Below, one piece after another: positions 28,938-38,999 of a DNA stretch of 64,000 bases; within the stretch, counting starts at the first letter, position 1, and each line of letters starts with the position of its first letter. The DNA lies in NCBI GenBank assembly GCA_937892945.1, contig CALBIL010000038.1, positions 1 to 64,000 on the forward strand, given 5' to 3'. The translations under genes and the position numbers were made by a program. The stretch comes from an uncultured euryarchaeote. GTDB lineage: Archaea > Thermoplasmatota > Poseidoniia > Poseidoniales > Poseidoniaceae. The notes under the pieces were generated by a model. The model was not told the DNA's origin and made no database searches. It saw nothing but the letters and a program-made list of their open reading frames with translations.

Positions 28938-31802
28938 ATGGTGAAGGGGAGCGGGAGCGATAATCTTCTCGACAAACTTTCGGTGTATCGCAAGAAAGCG
29001 AACGAATTGACAATGCGCCGGGTTGACAGTGCATACAGCAGCATTCTTGCATCACCTGCTACTGTGGTCATACTGTTGGTCATTGTTGCAGCCTTTTTCG
29101 CGCAACAAGGACTCTCTTTCCAAGAACAAATAGATGGAGATGTCGAAATATTTCTCCCTGATGGGGCTGCTTCAACAGAACTATTGAAAGAAGTTCGAAC
29201 TGAATGGTCGACTGATATTGCAATTATCTATGTTCAAACACCCAATGCCTTTGACACATCAAGTACGTTAAACATTACCAATGAAGCATATTTACGGGAA
29301 ATGAGTTGGGTTGAAGGGGATGATGAAAATGCCAATGGGGCAGGTTTCACCGGTCGAGGTATTGATTACAGCAAAGATGACCAAGGGCGTGATGATGGAG
29401 TTCTTTGGATAATATCTCCTGCGCAAGTGATCAAAGAAATTAATTCAGCCGATGGTCGATTTAACAATTCGATGTGTGCAAATGGCATCAACACCCGTAT
29501 CCCACTCGACTTTGATTGTGAACTCATACCTGGTGGAGGGGCATATGCGATTCCGAATCAGGAGACTATCGACCGAATCATTGAGGAATCTGAGGGTGGA
29601 TTTGATGCTCTGTTCAAAGATACCAACGATATGGACCTCGATGTCGATAGTGATGGTGATGGAAACACGACCAACGACATTGATGGCGATGGGATTTGGG
29701 ATACTGCAGCGATTGTAATCGGTATGCATCACGACCCAACGGAAGCGAAGTTTCGTGATTTTAGCCACCTCCATGACCATTTCCAAGATGTGATTGACAA
29801 TCGTTCACTCGACATGCAAAATACCGAAATGACGGTTACGGGATTAACGAAGGTTCTTGAAGACATTTCCGATGCGATTTATGAAGATTTACTCAAAATA
29901 CTCCCTTACTCAGTTCTCTTCACCATCCTCATCATCACCTTACTCCATCGCTCACTCAAAGTCGTAGTAATCACTGGCACTCCGATTGTCATGGCTCTTG
30001 CGGTGACGTTTGGTTCATCGGTTCTTTTGGACATTACTTTGACACCGATGATTGTAGCAACGTTCCCCATCCTCATAGGGTTGGGTGTTGACTATGCCTT
30101 ACACATGGTGAATCGAATCGAAGAAGTTCGACGGAAAGAAATCGACAAAGCCCATGATGAAAATGAGCGTCGCCGACGTCAAGGAAAAGCTCCAGAAGAA
30201 GTACCTGATTTGTGGGACCCAGAATTCTATCGCGAATGTGTTCTTGAAATGACGCGCTCAACTGGTGTTGCTGTATTCCTTTCAGCACTGACCACGATTG
30301 TAGGTTTCTCGGTATTGATTGCTCCACAAATTGTAACCATCTCACCAATTCGCTCAGTTGGTGTAACACTCTGTATTGGTATTCTCTCGACACTTGTATT
30401 CAGCATAATATTGGTACCAACATTGGCTTGGATGCTCCGTTTCAATAAAAGAACAAATCCTTCACTTTGGAAGAACATTGGTACTTGGCCGGTTCGAGGA
30501 TTTGTGTTCATACTTGTCGGTGCAATGGTCGTCACCAGTTGGGGAGTTCTCAATATTGATGAAATGAATGAACCGATCACCGGTTCTTCCGAAGCTCCCG
30601 ATGGCATTGCATCGTTGAATACCCTCGCAAAATATTCCAGAGAATTCAGTGGTGGACAAACCTCACTGTTCATTTTTGATGCCGAAGAACGGACCATTGA
30701 GGCTGAACAGAATAATACTCTTCCCATTCGAGACCTCCCTGTATTAGATGCGATCGATGCCTTGGAGTACAAAATCGATAACATCGATGAAACCAATACG
30801 ACAAGTATCGTCGCCTTTTTGAAAGCGATACCCGTCTCAATTTCGCTTGCCGATGGCGTGAATTTGTATGAAGGAAGTCTTTGGGATTTACTCCATGAGC
30901 CATGCTGGGAGAGTAACGATCCAATCGAATGTAATGTTTGGCTCAGTCTCGAATTGACTGGTCCAGAGGGGCGTCAAGGTTTGAGAAAGGATATGGTTAA
31001 TGCTGCGTTAGATACGCTTTCCGATGAAGTTCGTTCGATGTTACTGAATGAACAGCAAACCAAAGCGATTGTCTATGTGACTCAGCCTTACATGAATCTC
31101 AATGTCGCTGGTGAGTTACGTGATGAAATTGATTCCTTATTAGTGAATGAACCACCGGTAGATGGTAAAACACGCACATCACTGTTGACAGGAGGCCTAC
31201 CGGTTTCTCTCGACATTAACGACGGAATACATGATGCACAAACTTTGACAACGATCATCACTTTACTTGTACTCACAGTCCTTCTTGCCATTGTATTCCG
31301 TTCACCACGACTTGGAATTTATACGATGATACCTGTCGCCATTGTCATCTTATGGCAGCCATTATTGATGAAAAGTGGTGATGTAAATGTAAACATATTT
31401 ACTGCGATGATTGGAACAATTGTATTCGGAATAGGCGTCGATGATTCGATTCACGTCATGCATCGTATTCAGGAAGAAGGAGAAACGCCAACGGGCATTG
31501 CCAATGCAATCGAAGAAACAGGTCAGACGATCTTTGAAACAACTGCTACCACCGTCTGTGGCATATCTGCAGGGTTTATTGCTGCCTTCCCTGGTCTTGA
31601 GAATTTCTTTATGATTATGTGTCTCTTAATATTCTGTGCTTTCATCACGAGCGCATTCTTACTTCCGGCGATAATTACTGCTGAACATACCTTGCGTGCA
31701 ATGATACGAGGAGATGAAGCATGGGCAGATTATGGTGATGGTATCGCCTTAGCATCACCGCTATCCATGAAACCACTTGAAGCGGTACTCCTTGAAGATT
31801 AG
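28938..31802 (+). CDS. RND/MMPL-superfamily transporter with Asp-rich Ca-binding-like loop
   Basis: 954 aa; GLGVDYALHMVNRIEE and GIGVDDSIHVMHRIQEE motifs; DLDVDSDGDGNTTNDIDGDGIWD insertion. Confidence 0.88.
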   Translation: MVKGSGSDNLLDKLSVYRKKANELTMRRVDSAYSSILASPATVVILLVIVAAFFAQQGLSFQEQIDGDVEIFLPDGAASTELLKEVRTEWSTDIAIIYVQTPNAFDTSSTLNITNEAYLREMSWVEGDDENANGAGFTGRGIDYSKDDQGRDDGVLWIISPAQVIKEINSADGRFNNSMCANGINTRIPLDFDCELIPGGGAYAIPNQETIDRIIEESEGGFDALFKDTNDMDLDVDSDGDGNTTNDIDGDGIWDTAAIVIGMHHDPTEAKFRDFSHLHDHFQDVIDNRSLDMQNTEMTVTGLTKVLEDISDAIYEDLLKILPYSVLFTILIITLLHRSLKVVVITGTPIVMALAVTFGSSVLLDITLTPMIVATFPILIGLGVDYALHMVNRIEEVRRKEIDKAHDENERRRRQGKAPEEVPDLWDPEFYRECVLEMTRSTGVAVFLSALTTIVGFSVLIAPQIVTISPIRSVGVTLCIGILSTLVFSIILVPTLAWMLRFNKRTNPSLWKNIGTWPVRGFVFILVGAMVVTSWGVLNIDEMNEPITGSSEAPDGIASLNTLAKYSREFSGGQTSLFIFDAEERTIEAEQNNTLPIRDLPVLDAIDALEYKIDNIDETNTTSIVAFLKAIPVSISLADGVNLYEGSLWDLLHEPCWESNDPIECNVWLSLELTGPEGRQGLRKDMVNAALDTLSDEVRSMLLNEQQTKAIVYVTQPYMNLNVAGELRDEIDSLLVNEPPVDGKTRTSLLTGGLPVSLDINDGIHDAQTLTTIITLLVLTVLLAIVFRSPRLGIYTMIPVAIVILWQPLLMKSGDVNVNIFTAMIGTIVFGIGVDDSIHVMHRIQEEGETPTGIANAIEETGQTIFETTATTVCGISAGFIAAFPGLENFFMIMCLLIFCAFITSAFLLPAIITAEHTLRAMIRGDEAWADYGDGIALASPLSMKPLEAVLLED

Positions 31803-31812
31803 ATTCGAAAAG

Positions 31813-32116
31813 TGGAGGGAGTAGGGAGTAAGCCCCTTTCTGTTACCTTTCGGTGACCGCATTCAACTTAGCATCCTACCTGCCCCTCGACGTGCCGCGT
31901 CAACGGGGCTGTTTGGACTTGCTCCTACGGGGTTGCTCGTCTCATCGACCACAAGGCAATCTCTGTTTTTCAACGTCATTGTACACACCTTGTATCGTTC
32001 GTTTCTGCAGCATTGACCTGACCATTTCTGTTCTCTTACTTGTGTAAGCCGTATGCACTATGGAGAGGGGACTTTCCTCAGAGTCGAACTCTGTCAGCGG
32101 CCCTCCTACTCCCTCC
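31813..32116 (-). ncRNA. rnpB: RNase P RNA (archaeal)
   Basis: Minus strand: P1 ggagggagtaggaggg pairs with 3' ccctactccctcc; CR-I gaggaaagtcc (32069-32079); CR-V acagaaaggggcttac (31828-31843). Confidence 0.93.
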
Positions 32117-32164
32117 ATGCTGCGGTTAGCATCACCGCTTCAAAGCCTTCGGATAGCGAAAGGC

Positions 32165-35100
32165 TCACTTGTAGGGGTTTTCACCCGGCGATGCGATTTG
32201 CTCCGAAGTACCATAAGGCCCTGAAACTGGTTGAGGTGATGGTTTACTTTGATTCAGTGCAGGGAGTGCTTTCTCGACCACTCGTTGTTGATTCTGACTC
32301 CATTGCTTGGATTGCGGAGATTTCAATCCAAAGATGAGTAAGCCGACTAAAGATACCGTCAACAAAAAGATGATAATCAAAAGCACGGGGTTGACCGAAG
32401 CGATTCCTGAAAAGAGACCTTCAGAGCGTTGTTCATCAATATAGACTGTTTCAGATTGAGCAAGAGGCCCGTTAATGATTTGATATTCAATCCACATAGT
32501 TCCTGCTCTGTCTGGAATCCAATCTTTTGAATAAACATAAGTTCCACCGGCTTCAATTTGAATACCTCGTGCATCAATTCGTGTCCGAGCTCCGTTACTT
32601 TCAACTAATTCAACAAAAATCTGGGCATCACCATCGGCTAAGCCCGAGTTCGTAATCGATGTCCCAAGACGAATCGTATCACCTGCTGCAATGTTATCAT
32701 TTGGCTTCATTTCCGGTGTGCTGAAAGAATATTCGGCAATACGTTGTTCAAGAACCCAAACGGAGAGGGGTGCATCGATGTCGTTGAACACTGGATTTAT
32801 GTCATGACCAGCCATATCCTTTCCAGTAACCCAAATTCGAAGTTCGAGGGCATCGTTTCGCATTGAAGAAGTCAATAATTCGTCTAAATCTAAAACCGTA
32901 GCACAAGGAACCTCATTGCCAAATGCTCGACCACCAATAACTGAAAGTGGTTGACTTCCATTGATAATGAGTTGACTGGAAAGGCCAACACCTGCAGGAT
33001 GAACTGCCCAATTGAGAAGTAATGTATCTTCATCCAATCGATCTTCTTCCAGAATAAGAACTTCAAGTTGAAGAGTTGACCATGTTGATTCGGAGAGAAC
33101 GATCGAGTCAACTGGGGAGGCTACACCTACAAGCCCAGGCACTTGGTCATCAACGATGAACCAGGCTGCAGGGGAGGTTAAAGTCCTGTCAATAGCTCCG
33201 TTTGGTGGGTTACCTAACGAACTGTGGATTCCATAGGAACCTGACGACAAGGGTGCTGTAATCATGCCGAAGAAAGTACCGTTCACTGATTCGGCTTGTG
33301 CTTCATTGTTACCAAGTGAGATCTCTACTTCAAGAGGTTGAATGACTAAACGTGATGAACGGTACCATGTCAGTTCACCGACCACATCAATTTCTTCACG
33401 TGGTTGGACCCAGGTACCGAGAGTATCGACAACATCTCCTTGAAGAGAATAAGAGATTGTTTGTGGGTCTACGATCAATTCTCCTGAAAACTTCCAACTA
33501 AGTTCAGGGACTGAAAGCGTATTTGATTGGCCTCGGAAATCTTGCACGAATACGGTTGGAATCCGGGTAAGGCTAACGTCTGGGTCAAAACCCCATTCAA
33601 GTGAAAAGTTGACTTCAAGTGTACCTTCGGATGCAAACAGTTGGTTGTTCTGTGTTGGCACAAACCTGCAGGATTCAAGATCGATGTATATATTGAGAGT
33701 TGTACATCCCTCAGTTACCGAATCCCATTGAATGAGAACAGGTTCATTTTGATTCCCTGCCAAGTTTAATTCAATCAAAGAGATATCGGAAATACCATTC
33801 AAATCCCATAACGGAAGATGCAACACATTCGACTCGCCCGGATGAATCCACGCGGAATCGTCAATGTTCCAACTTGCCGGTGCTGAACCGAGTTGAGGTG
33901 AACCATCGTTGCTGATTTGAACATTAAACAACGGTTGGTCAAATGTACCGGAAGATTGCATCATATTCCCTGCCGGGTCTGCAATTTCCAACCAACCACT
34001 GAAAAAGGAACCACTGTAAGCACTTGAAGTATCCAATTCCAACGAATAAGTACCTTGGATTGAACCCAAATCATCTGGTAGTTGTAATGGATGTACCTGT
34101 ATTTCAGTGATCTGCATGGTACCATCAAGGTTGACATCATCAATCCAAGAACGCCAAAGATGTACTTTAGCATGTGAAGGCAAGATGGGTCTGTCCGCTA
34201 CAATAAATTCGAGACTCGTCATGGGCATAGCATCGACATGGTCGAATTCAGAAACACTTGCATCCAATAATTCAGGAACGATCGTATCGAATTCAAAGAC
34301 GACACTGTTTGAAACATCATAGACAATGTTTTGCCCATTAAGCGGTGAAACATCAATGCTCAGTGTAACACTTTCTTTTCCGACTGGAATCGTCCAAGGG
34401 AATGTTACCAAGCCATTGGTAATGATGGAAGAGGATTGCACTTCACTTCCATCAACCAAGAATCGAACTAAAGTTGAACCTGAACGAGGTGATGAACTCG
34501 AAGGCACATTTTCAAACCCAAGTTCAACTTCAACCTGAACATCATCTCCTGGTTGGAGATAAGGAGCTGAAAGCATAGATTGGACCAGGTTTTGATTCAC
34601 AACTGCCCAATTCTTCACCGAAATATCATTTTCAACACCATTCGAAGACCCAAGTCCGAAATTCATACTTATGGGAAGCATAGGTCCTGAAGGGGCAATG
34701 AGGTTCACCGAAACGGAAAGAGATTCTTCATCGTTCCATTGTTCGGTGAATTTGAATCGGTGGTCGATTTGTAAGAAAGCACCGCTTCCAAGCATACGGA
34801 CTTCGCCATTTACTCCATCTTTAACCCAGATCATTGGAGTTGCTTGGTTGAGACAACCGTTAACAGCGGAACCAAAGAGAGGGAGTGAAAGCATTTGGCA
34901 GCGGGTATGAGATTCAGTAGTTTGGCCTTGAAGATGGAGTTCTACAGACCAACTGTTTGATTTGACATATGCTTCGGCATCGGTGACACCCAAATTCGAG
35001 AAATCAAACGTACTGGTAACTTCAATCCAATCGGTCGAAGGAGTGAATGTGTCGGTTACATTTGAGACAACGATTGAAACAGGTTCAATCGAACTTTGCG

Positions 35101-37228
35101 TGGTTTGTTGGACAACTGTCATTCGAATGGCACCAGAGGAAGTCATGCGGATAGGCAAATGCACTTCCTTTGTTCCACCCACGGCAGTGACTGACTGTAA
35201 AGCTGCATTGAGAGCAATAACCACCGCATCGGCCGAGGAGAACTGTAAGGCAAACGAGGCATCATATGGTGCAAAAAGTCCACCGAACAAGACTTCTGAT
35301 GAAGAGGAGGATGAACCAATGCGAACCATTACTTCAACCATCGGAAGACCTTCAACGCCTTCCGAAGCAGATGCTTGAGATAAGGCATTATTCATCGATA
35401 AGAGTTCGGTTGGAGAAAGTTGTATGACTTGCATATCTTGGAGATTTGATAATGATGATGACATGAAATCTTGACCGTTGATTGACATGGTAACGAAGGG
35501 TGAGTTCATTTGCTGAAGAGGTGATGCAACACCGAATTCAAACGCATCAACACCTGCTGCTGGAAGAAGAAGAGAAAACGCTGCAGCATTGGAAGGTGTT
35601 GAGGCATGAGTCTGCCATATTGAACCGTCCTTCAATCGATCTTGGATTCCCAAGCGGCCAATGCCGTCTCCTTCGAGTGACCAATCACTGACACCATCCA
35701 TACCAATATCAATACGGAGACCGTCGGCTACGCTGGTCCGAATCAGTTCCACATCGAACGTATCCAGTGTCCAACTTCCGCCCGTTGATTTAGCTCGGAA
35801 TTGGACGGTGAAGTGAGGCGAAGTAAGCCATTGAGTCCCCGAGTTGAGAGTCATCCATGTCGCCCCCTGGTCGAGTGAATATTCCATTTCCCCATTTCCA
35901 GAGAGTGAACAATTCGAAGTAAAGCCTGCAAAACCTGAACGCAGATTAAATGGGGTGGTTAGCAATGTTCCGGAACCGGAGACTTGCCCATTTGACCATC
36001 CAACATTTTGTAATTGCCAACCCATTCCTGTTGGGTCTTCTCCAAATTCTTCGATGACTTTGCCTTCGAAGTGCATACCATGAACGACAGGAACTCCTCC
36101 GGACTGGCTCTTCATGTGAATACTGAGACGAACACTCGGATAGGACTCCCAATCAATCAGTCCTAAGTCGACTGATTTGGAGATTGAGTGTTCGAAACCA
36201 GGAACTGGTTGACTCGTCGAAGCATCGAGTAGCCGCCATTCAAGAACCTCACCTGATGGGACTTCTGCATCGAGATGAAGATAACCAAACGTTCTCATTT
36301 CACCTTGGCCAAGTGTAGCAGGACTGAAAGGTGCTGATGTCCAATTCCCTTCACCAGAAGAGACACCGGAGCCACTTGGCATAACAGAAACGTCATCAAC
36401 GTTCCAACCCGTATATGTAACTGAACCATCGGTCGTTCCAATTCCGAAGCGAACCTGAAAATTCGAGTTCCCTGCTACGTAGTTCGTAATCGATATTGTT
36501 TGTTGAGTCATCGAACCGTCATTGACCGAACCTGGATTGGAATAGACCGTAACCCAATTTCCATTGGTGCCCTTCACAGCCACATAGGCATGGTCATAGA
36601 AGTTGCTTTCAACACCTAAGCGCTTCATGAACTCAAGTTCCCAATTTCCGGAGCATGAGGAGCAATCCATCACGGGGGACGTTGCCCAAATGGTCGTACT
36701 CATCGAATTTGGATAATTCCCATTGTACGTGTAAAGGGCTTTGACGCCACTACTCACTCCACCAGTTTGACCAAGACCAGTGTCAAAGCCCCAAAGCCAA
36801 GAAGGAGAACCGAGTGTCCAGCCGTGCGTACTGCTTTCAAAATCCCAATCCCAACCTTGTGGTAAAATGGTAAGTGATGAACCGTTAACATCTACGCCAT
36901 CATACACTGTATTTCTCGAAAAATCAAGTGCCTCGGTGAGTGAGTATCCGGTTGAGGACGGGAGACGAGCAGATTCGATATTCAGGTCAAGGGATTGAAT
37001 TGCCTCACCGTCAAGGACACCGAGACGGGTGTTTGTATTCGCTCCATCCGGGAATGAACCAATCGAAAGTAAATGTGATTGGCCCATTGGCGTTGATGCT
37101 TCCATTGAGGCATCCGAATCGAGGGCTGGTTCTTCGGGAAGTAAGGTATAGCCCTGCAAAAGGGTGGATAAGAGGAACAAAGTCACTACAGCAAAGCAAC
37201 GAAGTGGCATGGCTCGCACTGACCCCAT
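32165..37228 (-). CDS. Giant secreted/membrane-anchored surface protein (MAM-like N-terminal domain, CARDB-like C-terminal domain, TM, Pro-rich cytoplasmic tail)
   Basis: Signal-like MPLRCFAVVTLFLLSTLLQGYTLL; DFESSTHGWTLGSPSW...GWNVDDVSV; TM PVLLIIIFLLTVSLVGLLIFGL; start within listed ORF (37228 or 37210). Confidence 0.78.
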   Translation of the reverse strand: MGSVRAMPLRCFAVVTLFLLSTLLQGYTLLPEEPALDSDASMEASTPMGQSHLLSIGSFPDGANTNTRLGVLDGEAIQSLDLNIESARLPSSTGYSLTEALDFSRNTVYDGVDVNGSSLTILPQGWDWDFESSTHGWTLGSPSWLWGFDTGLGQTGGVSSGVKALYTYNGNYPNSMSTTIWATSPVMDCSSCSGNWELEFMKRLGVESNFYDHAYVAVKGTNGNWVTVYSNPGSVNDGSMTQQTISITNYVAGNSNFQVRFGIGTTDGSVTYTGWNVDDVSVMPSGSGVSSGEGNWTSAPFSPATLGQGEMRTFGYLHLDAEVPSGEVLEWRLLDASTSQPVPGFEHSISKSVDLGLIDWESYPSVRLSIHMKSQSGGVPVVHGMHFEGKVIEEFGEDPTGMGWQLQNVGWSNGQVSGSGTLLTTPFNLRSGFAGFTSNCSLSGNGEMEYSLDQGATWMTLNSGTQWLTSPHFTVQFRAKSTGGSWTLDTFDVELIRTSVADGLRIDIGMDGVSDWSLEGDGIGRLGIQDRLKDGSIWQTHASTPSNAAAFSLLLPAAGVDAFEFGVASPLQQMNSPFVTMSINGQDFMSSSLSNLQDMQVIQLSPTELLSMNNALSQASASEGVEGLPMVEVMVRIGSSSSSSEVLFGGLFAPYDASFALQFSSADAVVIALNAALQSVTAVGGTKEVHLPIRMTSSGAIRMTVVQQTTQSSIEPVSIVVSNVTDTFTPSTDWIEVTSTFDFSNLGVTDAEAYVKSNSWSVELHLQGQTTESHTRCQMLSLPLFGSAVNGCLNQATPMIWVKDGVNGEVRMLGSGAFLQIDHRFKFTEQWNDEESLSVSVNLIAPSGPMLPISMNFGLGSSNGVENDISVKNWAVVNQNLVQSMLSAPYLQPGDDVQVEVELGFENVPSSSSPRSGSTLVRFLVDGSEVQSSSIITNGLVTFPWTIPVGKESVTLSIDVSPLNGQNIVYDVSNSVVFEFDTIVPELLDASVSEFDHVDAMPMTSLEFIVADRPILPSHAKVHLWRSWIDDVNLDGTMQITEIQVHPLQLPDDLGSIQGTYSLELDTSSAYSGSFFSGWLEIADPAGNMMQSSGTFDQPLFNVQISNDGSPQLGSAPASWNIDDSAWIHPGESNVLHLPLWDLNGISDISLIELNLAGNQNEPVLIQWDSVTEGCTTLNIYIDLESCRFVPTQNNQLFASEGTLEVNFSLEWGFDPDVSLTRIPTVFVQDFRGQSNTLSVPELSWKFSGELIVDPQTISYSLQGDVVDTLGTWVQPREEIDVVGELTWYRSSRLVIQPLEVEISLGNNEAQAESVNGTFFGMITAPLSSGSYGIHSSLGNPPNGAIDRTLTSPAAWFIVDDQVPGLVGVASPVDSIVLSESTWSTLQLEVLILEEDRLDEDTLLLNWAVHPAGVGLSSQLIINGSQPLSVIGGRAFGNEVPCATVLDLDELLTSSMRNDALELRIWVTGKDMAGHDINPVFNDIDAPLSVWVLEQRIAEYSFSTPEMKPNDNIAAGDTIRLGTSITNSGLADGDAQIFVELVESNGARTRIDARGIQIEAGGTYVYSKDWIPDRAGTMWIEYQIINGPLAQSETVYIDEQRSEGLFSGIASVNPVLLIIIFLLTVSLVGLLIFGLKSPQSKQWSQNQQRVVEKALPALNQSKPSPQPVSGPYGTSEQIASPGENPYK

Positions 37229-37355
37229 AGTATACACTACGGCCCCTCGTAGGTCAAAAGACTTCGGCCAACAAATCCTCATCCCGTAGGGATGGAGAAA
37301 AAGAGATGTGGCTCTTGGGGCAAGGCTCAAGGGCTTTGGCCACCGAACATTGAAC

Positions 37356-38060
37356 ATGACCGATGTCGAAACACTGAAAAGAGATGCTGGAATTGCTGCT
37401 TGTGCTTATGTCAAGAGTGGTATGAAGGTTGGATTGGGAACCGGTTCAACTGTCAAACATACGGTCGTTGAGTTAGGTCGTATGATTACCGAAGAAGGAT
37501 TAGAGATAGTTGGAGTCCCAACATCATTGGCAACTGAAAAACTCGCTCTTGAAGTTGGAATCCCCCTCGTCAAACTTTCTGAAATTGATGGATTGGATGT
37601 TGTCATTGATGGAGCCGATGAATATGACCCGCAGTTTCAACTGATTAAAGGCGGCGGTGCTGCTCTTTTGAGAGAGAAAATTGTGGCGCAAGAATCGAGT
37701 GGTATGGTTGTAGTGGCCGATGACAGAAAGCGTGTCGAAACACTCGGTGCATTCCCTTTGCCAATCGAAGTCACACCCTTTGCTCACCAAGCAACGATTC
37801 GGGCTCTTGGCCGTGTTCTAAATTGCCGAGTGAATTGCCGAATGTCAGGTGACCACCCCGTCATCACCGACAACGGCAACATGATTGCTGATGCGCATTG
37901 CGGTCCTACAATTCAAGATCCCGTGGGCATGGAAGCAGAGATACTCAATATTGCTGGAGTCGTACAAGTTGGTTTATTCAACAATATGTGTGATGTTGTC
38001 GTACTTGCTGGCGCAAACGGTGTTGAAACGTTCGTCAACCCAAATGGGCGTCTCAAGTGA
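37356..38060 (+). CDS. rpiA: Ribose-5-phosphate isomerase A
   Basis: VGLGTGSTVKH, DVVIDGADEYDPQFQLIKGGGAALLREKIVA. Confidence 0.95.
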   Translation: MTDVETLKRDAGIAACAYVKSGMKVGLGTGSTVKHTVVELGRMITEEGLEIVGVPTSLATEKLALEVGIPLVKLSEIDGLDVVIDGADEYDPQFQLIKGGGAALLREKIVAQESSGMVVVADDRKRVETLGAFPLPIEVTPFAHQATIRALGRVLNCRVNCRMSGDHPVITDNGNMIADAHCGPTIQDPVGMEAEILNIAGVVQVGLFNNMCDVVVLAGANGVETFVNPNGRLK

Positions 38061-38107
38061 AGTTCAATCTCTCAATTGTTAAATACGGGTGGTTAAGACC
38101 GTTGGAT

Positions 38108-38184
38108 GGGCCTGTAGCTTAGTCAGGTAGAGCGATGGACTCTTAATCCATCGGTCGCGGGTTCGAACCCCGTCAGGCCCGCCA
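38108..38184 (+). tRNA. tRNA-Lys (CTT), 3' CCA encoded
   Basis: gggcctg/caggccc acceptor, anticodon loop ctcttaa, T arm cgggttcgaaccccg, then G-CCA. Confidence 0.95.
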
Positions 38185-38185
38185 C

Positions 38186-38491
38186 TCAATCATTGTGTTC
38201 TTCTCTTGGAACACAAACACCCAGAATCTCATGGAGAGGGACGCTTCCGAAATTATGAGAATCCTCACTGGCTGTCGGGTCAGGGTTGTCTCCGACCAAG
38301 AAAACCAATCCTTCATCAATCGATTGGATTCGTTTTACAATCTGTAGGTTGGAATGAAATGGATGCTTGGTAAGAACCACATCTCCAACAGTTGGAAGAG
38401 TTGAATCATCCGAGTGTAAATCAAACTCAGTGCCATCTGGGTAGGTAGGCCACATGCTATCGCCCGAAATTCGAACACGGACTGCCGTCAT
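38186..38491 (-). CDS. S26-family signal peptidase-like protein; probable NiSOD maturation protease (SodX-like)
   Basis: RISGDSMWPTYPDG (Ser), VVLTKHPFHSNLQIVKRI (Lys), LVGDNPDPTASEDSHNFGSVP; adjacent to sodN. Confidence 0.82.
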   Translation of the reverse strand: MTAVRVRISGDSMWPTYPDGTEFDLHSDDSTLPTVGDVVLTKHPFHSNLQIVKRIQSIDEGLVFLVGDNPDPTASEDSHNFGSVPLHEILGVCVPREEHND

Positions 38492-38500
38492 GTTTGGACC

Positions 38501-38977
38501 TCAACTGGCTCGGATCCAAGGAACTTCCCGGCCCTTGATGGACCAGAACATGGTGTGAATCGCTTCGATTGCATCCATAAGTTCTTGCGCGTGTTGAGCT
38601 GAAACTTCGACCTTGCAAGCACTGCACAATTTTGCAGCAGTCCAGAAGGTGTCATGAAGTTCAGGGTGAGCATCAAGGTGGATTGGTTTGAAGAAATCAG
38701 TCCAAAGAACCAATAATTCTTTCTTACACTTTTGTGCTTCTTCTTCCTTAATTGCAGCATAACGGCTCATTGTATTCATGTACGTTGCCATTGATTGTGA
38801 ACTGAAGACTTGAGGGTATTCGAGGGCGAGCATTTTCTTAGTCATCGATTGAACTGCTTCACCTGCAACACGGGCGCTTGCTGGGTCGTAGACTCCACAA
38901 GGTCCATCGCAGTGTGCTGAGGCTTCAATCAGTGTATATGGTGTGTCTTCCATACCATGGGGATTGAGAACAGGCAT
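38501..38977 (-). CDS. sodN: Nickel superoxide dismutase precursor
   Basis: HCDGPCGVYDPASARVAGEAV Ni-hook motif after a short propeptide; helical remainder typical of NiSOD. Confidence 0.93.
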   Translation of the reverse strand: MPVLNPHGMEDTPYTLIEASAHCDGPCGVYDPASARVAGEAVQSMTKKMLALEYPQVFSSQSMATYMNTMSRYAAIKEEEAQKCKKELLVLWTDFFKPIHLDAHPELHDTFWTAAKLCSACKVEVSAQHAQELMDAIEAIHTMFWSIKGREVPWIRAS

Positions 38978-38999
38978 ATCAATATGTGCTTGTCGAACA

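Noticed and set aside
31853-32337. ORFs 31853..32047 and 32053..32337 (+)
   Set aside because: They lie over the RNase P RNA (minus strand) and the 3' end of the giant surface-protein gene; no protein-like features.
35500-36998. Several + strand ORFs inside the giant surface-protein gene
   Set aside because: Antisense shadow ORFs with no domain-like sequence; the minus frame is continuous for about 1.7 kaa with signal and TM.
37289-37303. catccc-gta-gggatg hairpin upstream of rpiA
   Set aside because: Only 6 bp with a 3-nt loop; could easily occur by chance.
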